A stretch of 64,000 nt of DNA from Caproiciproducens galactitolivorans (GTDB lineage: Bacteria; Bacillota; Clostridia; Oscillospirales; Acutalibacteraceae), in contig NZ_JAPOHA010000004.1 of assembly GCF_026672255.1 (NCBI RefSeq), positions 1 through 64,000 of the forward strand, in the 5' to 3' direction. Shown here piece after piece: positions 1-7,837 of the stretch. Under the pieces are notes generated by a model. It searched no databases. It saw only the letters and a program-made list of their open reading frames with translations, and was not told where the DNA came from. The position numbers and the translations under genes are program-made. Each line of letters starts with the position of its first letter. Within the stretch, counting starts at the first letter, position 1.

Positions 1-45
1 TTTACACGCAAGAATCTGCAGTTCCTTCTTTTCCGTTTTGTTCAT
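1..45 (-). CDS. Transketolase N-terminal subunit, first 15 codons (partial)
   Basis: A minus-strand ATG at 43-45, preceded by an AGGAGG box ending 8 bases upstream, opens a frame that runs off the left edge of the window. The 15 visible residues, MNKTEKKELQILACK, resemble the usual start of the split transketolase N-terminal subunit of clostridia (KKELQ..ACKIR). That match is from memory of the family and rests on few residues. It starts 17 bases after the stop of the alcohol dehydrogenase gene, so the two are probably cotranscribed. Confidence 0.5.
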   Translation of the reverse strand, partial: MNKTEKKELQILACK

Positions 46-62
46 GAATTTTCCTCCTGTTA

Positions 63-1253
63 TTAATGGTTGGCCAGTTTATAGATTGCATAGACATCCT
101 CACCGTCGAGCTCTTTAAAGCCGCCGATGGTGCGTTCCCCGTGAAAAACACAGCTGTCCGCCAGCTGACGGAGGACATCGTCGCTTTGCACGCCGATTCC
201 CAGTTCCGTAAAACAGGTCGGCATTTGGAGCGAAGCAAAATAGGAGACCGTTTGGGCAATCGCTGCTTTTACGGTTTCCTCGGTACTGCTCTTTTGGATT
301 CCCCAGACCTTGTCCGCGAAACGCACAAAGCGTTCCGGTTTCTCGCGCCAGCAATATTCGGCCCACGAGCCCCATACGGCGGAAAGGCTTGCGCCGTGCG
401 CCACGTCAAAACGGGCGCTCAGTTCGTGGCCGAGCTGATGGGGCGCAAAATCCGTTACGGCGCCAAGGCCGGTCAGCCCGTTGTGCGAAAGGCTTCCGCA
501 CCACATCAGTTCGCTCATCGCGTCGTAATCATGCGAATCCCTGTGTGCAATTTTTCCGTTCTTTATTACAACCCGCAGAAGGGATTCCGCGATTTCATCG
601 GTAATCTCGTTCCCCTCCGTCAGTGTAAAATAGCGGTCGAGCGTATGCATCATGATGTCTACGATACCGCAGGAAACCTGAAAAGGAGGAAGCGAATAGG
701 TCAGCTCCGGATTCATAATGGCAAATTTGGGGCGGTTGAACGGGGTGTTCAGCCCTCTTTTTACGCCGAGCTCCGAGTTGGTGAGCACGGCGGAATCGCT
801 GGTTTCGCTTCCGGCTGCGGAAATTGTAAGGATTGCGCCGACGGGCATGGTTTTCGTAAGTTCCTTTTCATGCGTCCAGAAAAGCCAGAAATCCGTATCC
901 GGGTTTGCCACGCCGTGTGCGACGGCCTTCGCCGTATCGATTACGCTTCCGCCGCCGACTCCAAGGAAAAAGTCCGCGCCGAACTCTTTGGCTTTGGCAA
1001 CCGCGTCGCGTGCAAAGGATACGCGCGGATTCGGGCTGACTCCCCCAACCGTCCGAAAGGGAAGGCCCGCTTTCTGAAGCGTCTGTTCCACTCTCGCGAT
1101 CAGGCCGCTTTTTACCGCGCTTCCGCCGCCGTAAAGAACCATCACACGTGTGCCGCCGTGTTTTTGAATTTCATCCGCGGCCTGAAGTTCGGCGTCTTTT
1201 CCGAAGATCACTTCCGTAGGCGAATAAAATGTAAAACTCTTCATCTGCTCCAT
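63..1253 (-). CDS. Iron-containing alcohol dehydrogenase (YqhD/butanol dehydrogenase type)
   Basis: A 396-residue cytoplasmic NAD(P)H-dependent alcohol/aldehyde oxidoreductase of the group III (Fe-ADH) family. The N-terminal dinucleotide domain carries GGGSVID at about residues 100-106. The metal ligands expected from YqhD are visible as D199 and H203 (IVDIMMH), H276 (LGHE) and H286 (AHGA). The length is normal for the family. The start at 1253 follows a purine-rich AAAGGATG segment. It lies just upstream of the partial transketolase gene on the same strand. In fermentative clostridia such enzymes reduce short-chain aldehydes to alcohols; the actual substrate cannot be read from the sequence. 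Confidence 0.9.
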   Translation of the reverse strand: MEQMKSFTFYSPTEVIFGKDAELQAADEIQKHGGTRVMVLYGGGSAVKSGLIARVEQTLQKAGLPFRTVGGVSPNPRVSFARDAVAKAKEFGADFFLGVGGGSVIDTAKAVAHGVANPDTDFWLFWTHEKELTKTMPVGAILTISAAGSETSDSAVLTNSELGVKRGLNTPFNRPKFAIMNPELTYSLPPFQVSCGIVDIMMHTLDRYFTLTEGNEITDEIAESLLRVVIKNGKIAHRDSHDYDAMSELMWCGSLSHNGLTGLGAVTDFAPHQLGHELSARFDVAHGASLSAVWGSWAEYCWREKPERFVRFADKVWGIQKSSTEETVKAAIAQTVSYFASLQMPTCFTELGIGVQSDDVLRQLADSCVFHGERTIGGFKELDGEDVYAIYKLANH

Positions 1254-1424
1254 CCTTTCATTACAATCGCTGTTATCATTTTACACGATTTTCAAAATGT
1301 GTCAAATATTTGACGCCGCTTGCGGCCGCGTTGCTTTTTCGAAAGAAATATTCTTCTGTTTACAGATTAGCATGATGCAAAAGAAGGAAATTATAACGCG
1401 GCGGCAAAGACAAATTTCGAAAGA

Positions 1425-1460
1425 CAGCCGCCCGATAAACCTGCGTTTAAAGGGCGGCTG
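1425..1460. terminator. Inverted repeat, possible weak terminator
   Basis: A perfect 9-bp inverted repeat (cagccgccc / gggcggctg) with an 18-base loop lies between the DUF212 gene and the alcohol dehydrogenase gene. There is no clean T-run on either strand, so intrinsic termination is only a possibility. Confidence 0.3.
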
Positions 1461-1530
1461 CAAACGATTCATTCCCTTGGATTTGTAAAGGCTTCCGTCT
1501 CTGACTGCCGATACACTGCGCACTGCCTTT

Positions 1531-2013
1531 TTAATGGACCCAGATAATGGATAAAACTGCAATCAGAATTCCCAGCGCCATGCCGGCTGCAACCTCAACG
1601 GGCGTGTGGCCGAGCGATTCGTTCAGTCCCGTAACCATATTTTTAAAATATTCGTCGCCGTCGGGCAGCGCACACCGGTTCTTTTTCAAATATTCCTGCA
1701 TGGAATTGATGGCCTTCGCCTGTTCCCCCGCCGCGCGGCGAACGCCCATAGCGTCGTACATGACAATAACGGCAAGGGTAAACGCGAAGGAAAAATAAGG
1801 AGAGGAAAGACCGTATTTGTGGGCGGTGCCGACCGCTACGGAACAAACCAGCGCGGAGTGCGCGCTCGGCATTCCTCCCGCACCGGAGAGGGTTTTGAAA
1901 TTGATCCGCTTATTGCGGAAAATAAAAATCAAGGATTTAATCGCCTGAGCGGCAATCCAAGAAGCAATGCCAATTGTGATTAAATAATTAAAAGTAAGAA
2001 TTTTATAGATCAT
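1531..2013 (-). CDS. Divergent PAP2 / DUF212 membrane protein (YuiD-like)
   Basis: A 160-residue membrane protein with about four hydrophobic segments. It carries the family hallmarks GGMPSAHSA near residue 47 and GHTPVEVAAG near the C terminus. This family is related to PAP2 acid phosphatases and has been suggested to act on lipid-linked phosphates, but no substrate is established. The start used is the ATG at 2011-2013 (MIYKILTFN); a frame open 14 codons further upstream has no membrane or family features. It is monocistronic, with its own spacing on both sides. Confidence 0.8.
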   Translation of the reverse strand: MIYKILTFNYLITIGIASWIAAQAIKSLIFIFRNKRINFKTLSGAGGMPSAHSALVCSVAVGTAHKYGLSSPYFSFAFTLAVIVMYDAMGVRRAAGEQAKAINSMQEYLKKNRCALPDGDEYFKNMVTGLNESLGHTPVEVAAGMALGILIAVLSIIWVH

Positions 2014-2140
2014 CGAATCCCATCTTTCCCCTTTTATGCCGGGCGGCGAATTCACAATTCATTCAAAAGTGTATTCCATTATACCATTTTCGCAGTTATA
2101 AAGCAAAACGATTTTGCATCTTTTCTCATTATTTATGAAC

Positions 2141-2173
2141 AAAAGGAGCATATCAGCGATTTTGATATGCTCC
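2141..2173 (-). terminator. Intrinsic terminator after the Lrp gene
   Basis: An 11-bp perfect stem (ggagcatatca / tgatatgctcc, 2145-2155 with 2163-2173) is followed on the minus strand by TTTTG. It sits immediately downstream of the Lrp-type regulator. Confidence 0.7.
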
Positions 2174-2189
2174 CACCCTATTTATCTTC

Positions 2190-2642
2190 TTAATCTTCAT
2201 TGTAATCCGCCGGATTAATCCCCCTGTGCGGCACGGGTGTAGAGAAAACGATCTGCGTCTGGGTATGGCCGTACTGCTGCAGCTGCCCTACAAAGGTATC
2301 CAGCTCCACCGTGCTGGGAAAGGCAACCTTAATCAGCATGGAATAGTTTCCCGTAATGCAGTTGCATTCGATTACATTGGGGCATTGCTGAATAAACGGG
2401 TTAAATACCACCTTTTCACTGGGGGCGACCTCCAGGTTAATAAAGGCAACGATATGATATCCCAGTTTCACGTAATCGACGGAAGCGGTGTATCCCGTTA
2501 CAACTTTCAGCTTTTCCAGCCGTTCCAGCCGCGCCGAAACCGCCGGTGCTGATAAAAACACCTCCTGCGCCAGCTTTTTGACCGATATTCTTGCATTGGA
2601 CTGCAGCAGTTCAATTAATTTTCTGTCGATTTTATCTAACAT
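2190..2642 (-). CDS. Lrp/AsnC-family transcriptional regulator
   Basis: A 150-residue DNA-binding regulator. Residues 1-60 form the Lrp winged helix-turn-helix (LDKIDRKLIELLQSNARIS, then APAVSARLERLEK), and the remainder is the RAM/AsnC effector-binding, oligomerisation domain. The ATG at 2640-2642 is preferred because GGGGGG sits 8 bases upstream; another ATG two codons earlier would leave almost no spacing. It follows cutC after 40 bases on the same strand, so the two probably share a transcript. Lrp-type proteins usually sense amino acids; the effector here is unknown. Aspartate ammonia-lyase lies one gene further upstream, which makes amino acid control plausible but unproven. Confidence 0.85.
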   Translation of the reverse strand: MLDKIDRKLIELLQSNARISVKKLAQEVFLSAPAVSARLERLEKLKVVTGYTASVDYVKLGYHIVAFINLEVAPSEKVVFNPFIQQCPNVIECNCITGNYSMLIKVAFPSTVELDTFVGQLQQYGHTQTQIVFSTPVPHRGINPADYNED

Positions 2643-2682
2643 CCTCATATCCCCCCGCAGCGGTAACAGCCGTCTCTCCTCA

Positions 2683-3453
2683 TCAGCCGGCCGAACCAAG
2701 CTTATTTAAAATGTTCCGGACGGCTGCCACTTTCTTTTCATCCGTACGGAAGACCGCATATTCGCTCATAACCGGAAGCCCCATGCTCACGTCCGGTTTC
2801 CGGTAGGTCATGGCACTGTCCAGCGTGACCTTGCCCGACATATGGAAGGCCTGCGCCCCGGTCGCTTTGGCAAGTTCTTCGACATTTTCCGCGCCGACGC
2901 CGCCGCCGACCAAAATATCGATTTTCCCGTCCGCTTCTTTCACCAGGCGGCTGAGCAAATCCCTGCCTTCATAGCTCGCGTTCTTCTGCCCGGAGGTCAG
3001 GATGGTGCGCACGCCAAGCTGTTCGGCGTCATGGAGGGCTTGGAACGGGTCATTGCAAACATCAAACGCGCGGTGGAGGGTGACGTTCTTATCCCCGGCC
3101 GCCTCCATCAGGATTTTCATCCGTTCCCTGTCCAGACTTCCGTCCGGCTTCAGAATGCCGATGACCACGCCGTCCGCTCCGTTTTCACAGAACATTCGCA
3201 CGTCTTTCCGGATGATCTCAAATTCTTCGTCCGTGTAGCAGAAGTCGCCGAAGCGCGGACGTATTAAAACGTTTACCGGAATGGAGACTTTTTTCCGCAC
3301 CGCTGAAAACAAATGAATATCCGGCGTGGTTCCCCCGATGATTAAATTGCCGCACAATTCCAAACGGTCGGCCCCGCCCGCCTGCGCGGCGGCCGCGGAT
3401 TCCACCGAATCGACACAGCATTCCAGCAAATACTTTTTCACGGTTTTCCCCAT
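2683..3453 (-). CDS. cutC: CutC family protein
   Basis: A 256-residue TIM-barrel protein of the CutC family. It shows the typical N terminus (LLECCVDSVESAAAAQAGGADRLEL split as LLECCVDS and GGADRLELC), the GGTTP segment, IRPRFGDFCY, and LVGGGVGAENV near residue 180. CutC was named for copper homeostasis in E. coli, but its biochemical role is still unsettled. The length is normal. A good sigma-A-type promoter lies upstream and overlaps the aspA 3' end. The Lrp-type regulator follows in the same direction. Confidence 0.88.
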   Translation of the reverse strand: MGKTVKKYLLECCVDSVESAAAAQAGGADRLELCGNLIIGGTTPDIHLFSAVRKKVSIPVNVLIRPRFGDFCYTDEEFEIIRKDVRMFCENGADGVVIGILKPDGSLDRERMKILMEAAGDKNVTLHRAFDVCNDPFQALHDAEQLGVRTILTSGQKNASYEGRDLLSRLVKEADGKIDILVGGGVGAENVEELAKATGAQAFHMSGKVTLDSAMTYRKPDVSMGLPVMSEYAVFRTDEKKVAAVRNILNKLGSAG

Positions 3454-3547
3454 CCCTTATTCATTTTCCCTTCGGCGTACCGATTGACATCACTCTGCCT
3501 CCCGCCGATGGCAGGAGGCAGTTTCTGTTTTCTTTGTTATGTATGCT

Positions 3548-3576
3548 ATTTTAACCCGCAATTGTGAAATCGTCAA
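3548..3576 (-). promoter_or_regulatory. Predicted promoter of cutC
   Basis: On the minus strand TTGACG (3571-3576) and TAAAAT (3548-3553) are separated by exactly 17 bp. The -35 box overlaps the last codons of aspA. The leader contains a stable hairpin (ctgcctcc / ggaggcag, about 3494-3520). Confidence 0.6.
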
Positions 3577-4967
3577 CCCCGGATGTTCGGCTGGGTCATT
3601 GCCGCCGGATTCAGGATGCTGTCCAGATTCTGTTTTGACAGGAGACCTTTCTCCAAAACAATGTCTTCTACGTTTTTGCCGGTTTTCAGCGCAAGCTTGG
3701 CAATTTCCGCGGATTTCCGGTAACCGATGTAGGGGCACAGCGCGGTTGCAATGCCGACGCTCTGGCCGAGCAGCTCTTTGCAGCGGTTTTCGTTTGCGGT
3801 AATTCCGGACACACAGTTGTCCACAAACGTTTTCACCGCGTTTTCCAGCGTGGTCATGGATTCAAACAAATTGTAGAAAAGAACCGGCTCAAACGCATTG
3901 AGCTCCATTTGCCCGGCTTCGGCGGCCATGGTTACGGCGAGGTCGTTCCCGATAATGTTGAACGCCACCTGCGACACGACCTCGGGGATCACCGGGTTTA
4001 CCTTGCCCGGCATAATGGAAGAACCGTTCTGCTTTGCCGGCAGGCTGATTTCCGCAATGCCGGTCTTCGGGCCGCTGGAAAGCAGGCGCAGGTCGTTCGC
4101 CATTTTGGAAAGGTTCACCGCGCAGGTTTTCAGCGCGTTGGAAACCGCAACGAATCCGTCCAGATTCTGCGTGGCGTCGATCAGGTCGTCCGCCTGTTTG
4201 ATATCAATTTTGCTGAGCTTTCCGAGGTTTTCAACGATATGCACCAGATAGGACGGGCTGACATTGATCGCCGTACCGACGGCGGTGCCGCCCATGTTCA
4301 CGGCGCGGATTTCCCCTTCGGCTTTTTCCAGCCGCTTAATGTCGCGGTCAACAACCGACGCATAAGCGTGAAACGACTGGCCGAGGCGGATGGGAACCGC
4401 GTCCTGAAGCTGGGTGCGTCCCATTTTAATAATCCCGTCGAATTCGACTCCTTTTTGCTTTAAAGCGTCGCGCAGCCGTTTCATCTGGGCGATAGTCTTC
4501 GGCATCAGCATGAGCGCCGTCAGTTTTCCGGCGGTGGGGAACACGTCGTTGGTCGACTGCGACATATTGACGTGATCATTCGGATGAACCATGGTGTAGT
4601 CGCCCTTTTTTCCGCCCAGAATCTCGATAGCGCGGTTTGCAATGACTTCGTTGGCGTTCATATTCGCCGAAGTGCCGGCGCCGCCCTGAATCGGGTCGAC
4701 GATAAACTGGTCGTGCCATTTCCCCGCGAGGACTTCGTCGCAGGCCGCCACAATGGCGTCCGCTTTCGTTCTATCGAGCGTACCCGCTTCGCAGTTGGTT
4801 ATTGCGGCCGCTTTTTTGATTTCCGCCAGACTGTTTATAAAATAATCGTTCATTCTTAAACCGGTAATGGGAAAATTTTGCTTTGCCCTTAACGTCTGAA
4901 CGCCGTAATAGGCGTCCTCCGGTATTTCCATGCTTCCAATCGAATCGCTCTCGACTCTTGTTTTCAT
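3573..4967 (-). CDS. aspA: Aspartate ammonia-lyase
   Basis: A 464-residue homotetrameric lyase that converts L-aspartate to fumarate and ammonia. The fumarase/aspartase signature GSSIMPGKVNP is at residues 315-325 with its catalytic serine loop. The substrate-contact segments GGAGTSANMN (95-104) and SQSTNDV (136-142) are present, as is GRTQLQDA (183-190). The length equals that of typical aspartases. Fumarase and argininosuccinate lyase share the fold, but the overall pattern, including the QGGAGTS block, fits AspA. It is transcribed alone, between cutC and pyrI, with AGGAG 8 bases before the ATG. Confidence 0.9.
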   Translation of the reverse strand: MKTRVESDSIGSMEIPEDAYYGVQTLRAKQNFPITGLRMNDYFINSLAEIKKAAAITNCEAGTLDRTKADAIVAACDEVLAGKWHDQFIVDPIQGGAGTSANMNANEVIANRAIEILGGKKGDYTMVHPNDHVNMSQSTNDVFPTAGKLTALMLMPKTIAQMKRLRDALKQKGVEFDGIIKMGRTQLQDAVPIRLGQSFHAYASVVDRDIKRLEKAEGEIRAVNMGGTAVGTAINVSPSYLVHIVENLGKLSKIDIKQADDLIDATQNLDGFVAVSNALKTCAVNLSKMANDLRLLSSGPKTGIAEISLPAKQNGSSIMPGKVNPVIPEVVSQVAFNIIGNDLAVTMAAEAGQMELNAFEPVLFYNLFESMTTLENAVKTFVDNCVSGITANENRCKELLGQSVGIATALCPYIGYRKSAEIAKLALKTGKNVEDIVLEKGLLSKQNLDSILNPAAMTQPNIRG

Positions 4968-5102
4968 ACTTTTTCTCCTCCAGACCCTTTCCGAAACACA
5001 TCGTTTCTTTCACTCTCTAGAGAATAGCACCCGAAAATTCACACGTAAAGAGACGCCGGGAAAAGGAAAATTAAATATGAAAACAAAAGACTGAAAGTTA
5101 AT

Positions 5103-5135
5103 AAAAATAAGTTTTGCGGGAAGATACTTATTTTT
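5103..5135 (-). terminator. Intrinsic terminator of pyrBI
   Basis: A perfect 10-bp stem (aaaaataagt / acttattttt) closes a 13-base loop just after the pyrI stop. On the minus strand the stem ends in TTATTTTT, which serves as the U-tract. Confidence 0.6.
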
Positions 5136-5144
5136 CGGCAGGAT

Positions 5145-5570
5145 TTACTTATCCTGATATTCCTGCTCGCAGTAAATGCAGCGGTAGCGCTGCGTTCCGT
5201 CTTCGGTAAGCCGGAACACATGGTTGATTTCTTCTTCGATGCTGGTGATGCAGCGGGGATTTTTGCATTTGATCACATTGGTCAGGGTTTTGGGAAGGTA
5301 AAGCTGTTTCTTTTCAATAATCTGCCCGTTATCGATAATATTGACGGTAATATTGTGATCGATAAAGCCCAAAACGTCGAGATCAATATCGGTGGTTCCT
5401 TCGATTTTAATGATATCCTTTTTCCCGAGCTTGTTGCTCTTTGCGTTTTTAATCACCGCAACGCAGCAGTCCATTTGGGACAGTCCCAGCAAATCATAGA
5501 TTTTCATACTGCTTCCGGCACGGATATGGTCCAGCACAATTCCTTTATTCAGGCTGTCAATATTAAGCAT
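5145..5570 (-). CDS. pyrI: Aspartate carbamoyltransferase regulatory subunit
   Basis: A 141-residue regulatory chain that binds nucleotide effectors and assembles with PyrB. The N-terminal allosteric domain is followed by a zinc domain with all four cysteine ligands: C102 and C107 (CX4C), C131 and C134 (CX2C). The start overlaps the end of pyrB by 8 bases, which indicates translational coupling in a two-gene operon. PyrI in a Firmicute is typical of clostridia and absent from Bacillus. Confidence 0.93.
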   Translation of the reverse strand: MLNIDSLNKGIVLDHIRAGSSMKIYDLLGLSQMDCCVAVIKNAKSNKLGKKDIIKIEGTTDIDLDVLGFIDHNITVNIIDNGQIIEKKQLYLPKTLTNVIKCKNPRCITSIEEEINHVFRLTEDGTQRYRCIYCEQEYQDK

Positions 5571-6483
5571 GTTCTACCTCCAAAAGCGTCATCATCAACG
5601 CCATTCTGACGTATACACCGTTTTGAACCTGGTCGAAATAGGCGGCGCGCGGGTCGTCGTCCACTTCCAGCGCGATTTCGTTTACACGCGGCAGCGGATG
5701 CAGAACCGCCATATCCGGCTTCGCATTTTGCATTTTGTCCATTGTAAGAATATAGCTGTCTTTCAGGCGGATGTAATCTTCCTCATTGAAGAAGCGTTCC
5801 TTCTGTACCCTTGTCATGTAAAGAATGTCAAGCTGCGAAATCACGTCTTCAATATTCTCGACTTCTTCGAAAGGGATATTCTTCGCCTTGAGCACATTGT
5901 CGATAATGTAGTCCGGCACCCGCAGCTCCTCCGGGGAAATCAGCACGAAGCGAACGCCCTCGTATCTTGACAATGCCGTAATTAAAGAATGAACCGTCCG
6001 GCCAAATTTTAAATCGCCGCACAGTCCAATCGTTAAATGATCCAGTCTGTGCTTCTTCACACGAATGGTCATTAAATCTGTCAATGTCTGGGTCGGATGC
6101 TGGTGCCCGCCGTCGCCGGCGTTGATGACCGGAATTTTGGAATACTGGGAAGCCCGCAGCGGAGCGCCCTCTTTGGGATGACGGATTGCGCAAATGTCGG
6201 CGTAGCAGGAAACGGCGCGAATGGTATCGGCAACGCTTTCCCCTTTTGCGGCGGAACTGCTGTTTGCAGAAGAAAAGCCTAATACACTGCCCCCCATGTT
6301 CAGCATTGCGGATTCAAAGCTTAAACGGGTGCGTGTACTAGGCTCATAAAATAAGGTTGCCAATTTTTTTCCTGAACAAACCTGTGAATACCTCTTTGGA
6401 TTTCCTGCGATATCATCGGCTAAATCCAACAGCTTGTCAATCTCCTGTACGGATAGATCGAGCGGATCAATCAGATGTCTCAT
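5563..6483 (-). CDS. pyrB: Aspartate carbamoyltransferase catalytic subunit
   Basis: A 306-residue enzyme that condenses carbamoyl phosphate with L-aspartate in pyrimidine synthesis. The carbamoyl phosphate motif STRTR is at residues 49-53, followed by the 80s-loop region [17 protein letters not shown] and HPLPRVNEI are also present. The ATG at 6481-6483 is chosen because GGAGGT lies 5 bases upstream; 22 further upstream codons are open but fall in the leader. pyrI follows with an 8-base overlap. The gene has a consensus-like promoter and a roughly 100-base leader with nested hairpins. Confidence 0.95.
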   Translation of the reverse strand: MRHLIDPLDLSVQEIDKLLDLADDIAGNPKRYSQVCSGKKLATLFYEPSTRTRLSFESAMLNMGGSVLGFSSANSSSAAKGESVADTIRAVSCYADICAIRHPKEGAPLRASQYSKIPVINAGDGGHQHPTQTLTDLMTIRVKKHRLDHLTIGLCGDLKFGRTVHSLITALSRYEGVRFVLISPEELRVPDYIIDNVLKAKNIPFEEVENIEDVISQLDILYMTRVQKERFFNEEDYIRLKDSYILTMDKMQNAKPDMAVLHPLPRVNEIALEVDDDPRAAYFDQVQNGVYVRMALMMTLLEVEHA

Positions 6484-6501
6484 TTTTACCTCCATCATCA
6501 T

Positions 6502-6588
6502 AAAAATGCATCCGGTTGCCCGAAAAGAAGCACACCCTGAAAAACTCAAAGTGTGCTGTTCGTTCGTCGTAAAGCCGGATAAATTTTT
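6502..6588 (-). promoter_or_regulatory. pyrBI leader with nested hairpins, possible attenuator
   Basis: The inner hairpin has a perfect 7-bp stem (agcacac 6529-6535 with gtgtgct 6551-6557), followed on the minus strand by TCTTTT. It is enclosed by an outer pairing between 6575-6588 and 6502-6515 that matches at 12 of 14 positions. The outer strand ends only a few bases before the pyrB Shine-Dalgarno. This architecture suits attenuation or ribosome-site masking by pyrimidines. No PyrR-binding loop was recognised, so the sensor is unknown. Confidence 0.45.
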
Positions 6589-6595
6589 GTTTTCT

Positions 6596-6624
6596 AGTAT
6601 ACGCTTCCTGTGCCTTTCTGTCTA
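6596..6624 (-). promoter_or_regulatory. Predicted pyrBI promoter
   Basis: TAGACA (6619-6624) and TATACT (6596-6601) on the minus strand are separated by 17 bp, giving a transcription start near 6589 and a leader of about 105 bases before pyrB. Confidence 0.65.
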
Positions 6625-6828
6625 TTGCTATAAGTCATAAAATATGATTCTTAATCAGTGGTAATGCTTGTCTAGGGTAACAGACGCCCAGCAAAGCACC
6701 GGATAACCATTGATAATATCATACTATTTCTTCCGGCATGGTTCAATACCTGACTGCTTATCGCGTATAGAGTATGCTTACTTAAGATCGTTTTTAATAC
6801 ATCCGGACTTTTTATTTTTTATAGAGGG
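6625..6828. other. Gene-free stretch between pyrB promoter and PTS operon
   Basis: About 200 bases of AT-rich sequence. No open frame with a ribosome binding site or family resemblance is visible on either strand, and no RNA gene was recognised. Confidence 0.5.
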
Positions 6829-6860
6829 CCGCGCCGGAAGATTTTATTCCTCCGGCGCGG
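6829..6860 (-). terminator. GC-rich hairpin ending the PTS operon
   Basis: A perfect 10-bp stem (ccgcgccgga / tccggcgcgg) with a 12-base loop lies downstream of the HPr gene. On the minus strand it is followed by CCCTCTATAAAAAA, not a T-run, so it may stabilise the 3' end rather than terminate alone. Confidence 0.5.
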
Positions 6861-6922
6861 TCAGATTGGGGTTATTGACTTCAGTGGTATGGAAACAAAA
6901 TACATGGTGTTGTAAATTGTAT

Positions 6923-7180
6923 CTAGAGATTTTCACGGCAGAAATCGCTGATGGTCTTTACATGCTGTTCTTCGTTTTTTCCGGAAACCGCCAGTTCAAT
7001 GGCGTCTCCTTCTTTTACATTCAAAGCCATGATCGCAAAAAGCTTTTTTGCGTTCGCGCTCTTTCCGCCGCAGGTAATGATGACTTCGGAATCAAGCCCC
7101 TGCGCGCATTTCGCCAGAAGCCCTGCCGGCCTTGCATGCAGGCCGTCGGCAGCCGTAATCGTATATTGAAAATTTTTCAT
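6923..7180 (-). CDS. ptsH: HPr-like phosphocarrier protein lacking the regulatory serine
   Basis: An 85-residue HPr that relays phosphate from enzyme I to EIIA. The catalytic histidine is H15 in GLHARPAG. In Firmicute HPr, residue 46 is the serine phosphorylated by HPr kinase for carbon catabolite control, within a stretch like NLKSIM. Here the corresponding stretch is NAKKLFAIM, and residue 46 is lysine (codon AAG, read directly from the DNA). The protein should therefore work in sugar transport but not in Ser-P signalling. It is the last gene of the PTS operon, 31 bases after EIIA. An HPr paralog with Ser46 may exist elsewhere. Confidence 0.88.
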   Translation of the reverse strand: MKNFQYTITAADGLHARPAGLLAKCAQGLDSEVIITCGGKSANAKKLFAIMALNVKEGDAIELAVSGKNEEQHVKTISDFCRENL

Positions 7181-7211
7181 CTTATTTTCCTCTTGTCATT
7201 CTGATGAATTC

Positions 7212-7691
7212 TTATGCTTTTTCATATTGAATAACTACGGTTTCTCCCGCTTTTGTTCCCCCTGTCTTCGGGAACAGATTCTTCATGTTTTCCAGGTTGG
7301 TTACAATACAGGGGGAGGCTATACTGTAACCATTCCCCTTTATGAATTCAAGATCAACGTCCATCAACTTCTGCCCTGCCTGAACATGATCCCCTTGTTT
7401 TACGTGGCAGGTAAATCCTTTTCCATTCAGTTCAACGGTATTAATACCCAAATGGATTAAAATATCCGCTCCGTCATCTCCCTCAATGCATAAGGCATGG
7501 TACGAATGCGCAATGTTGACCACCGTGCCGTCCGCCGGTGCGATCACTTCCCCGCTTTCCGGCAGAATCGTCACCCCGTCTCCAAGAACTTTCCCGGAAA
7601 AGACGCTGTCGGGCGTTTCCTCAATGGGAATGGCCTTCCCGGTCAGCGGCGCCAGAATTTCGTACTTCTTTTTTTTTCTAAATAATCCCAT
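7212..7691 (-). CDS. PTS EIIA component, glucose/GlcNAc (Crr) type
   Basis: A 159-residue soluble EIIA protein that accepts phosphate from HPr and passes it to EIIB. The two active-site histidines of the EIIA-Glc fold are H65 (SYHALC) and H80 (LIHLG), 15 residues apart as in E. coli Crr. The N terminus MGLFRKKKKYEILAPLTG is typical. The start at 7691 follows AGGAACC. It lies 146 bases downstream of the EIIBC gene, with a perfect 9-bp hairpin (7758-7781) in the gap that could tune expression between the two. The EIIBC protein lacks its own EIIA domain, so this separate EIIA is its obvious partner. Confidence 0.92.
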   Translation of the reverse strand: MGLFRKKKKYEILAPLTGKAIPIEETPDSVFSGKVLGDGVTILPESGEVIAPADGTVVNIAHSYHALCIEGDDGADILIHLGINTVELNGKGFTCHVKQGDHVQAGQKLMDVDLEFIKGNGYSIASPCIVTNLENMKNLFPKTGGTKAGETVVIQYEKA

Positions 7692-7757
7692 AGGAACCTC
7701 CAGTGATAAAATTCCGCACGAATACGTTTATTCGACGGAAACTGTCGGAGGGGAGCC

Positions 7758-7781
7758 GTCTTCCGGCCGAAGCCGGAAGAC
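7758..7781 (-). other. Intercistronic hairpin between EIIBC and EIIA genes
   Basis: Perfect 9-bp stem (gtcttccgg / ccggaagac) with a 6-base loop. There is no T-run on the minus strand, so an mRNA processing or stability element is more likely than a terminator. Confidence 0.4.
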
Positions 7782-7837
7782 TTTCCTCACCGTCTCAATT
7801 CAAGGGCAGCCGGAATCCTAAAACGGCCGCCAACTTA

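Noticed and set aside
66-1313. A 415-codon plus-strand open frame opposite the alcohol dehydrogenase gene
   Set aside because: It is the antisense shadow of a clearly conserved gene with GC-rich third positions; no family resemblance, no ribosome binding site.
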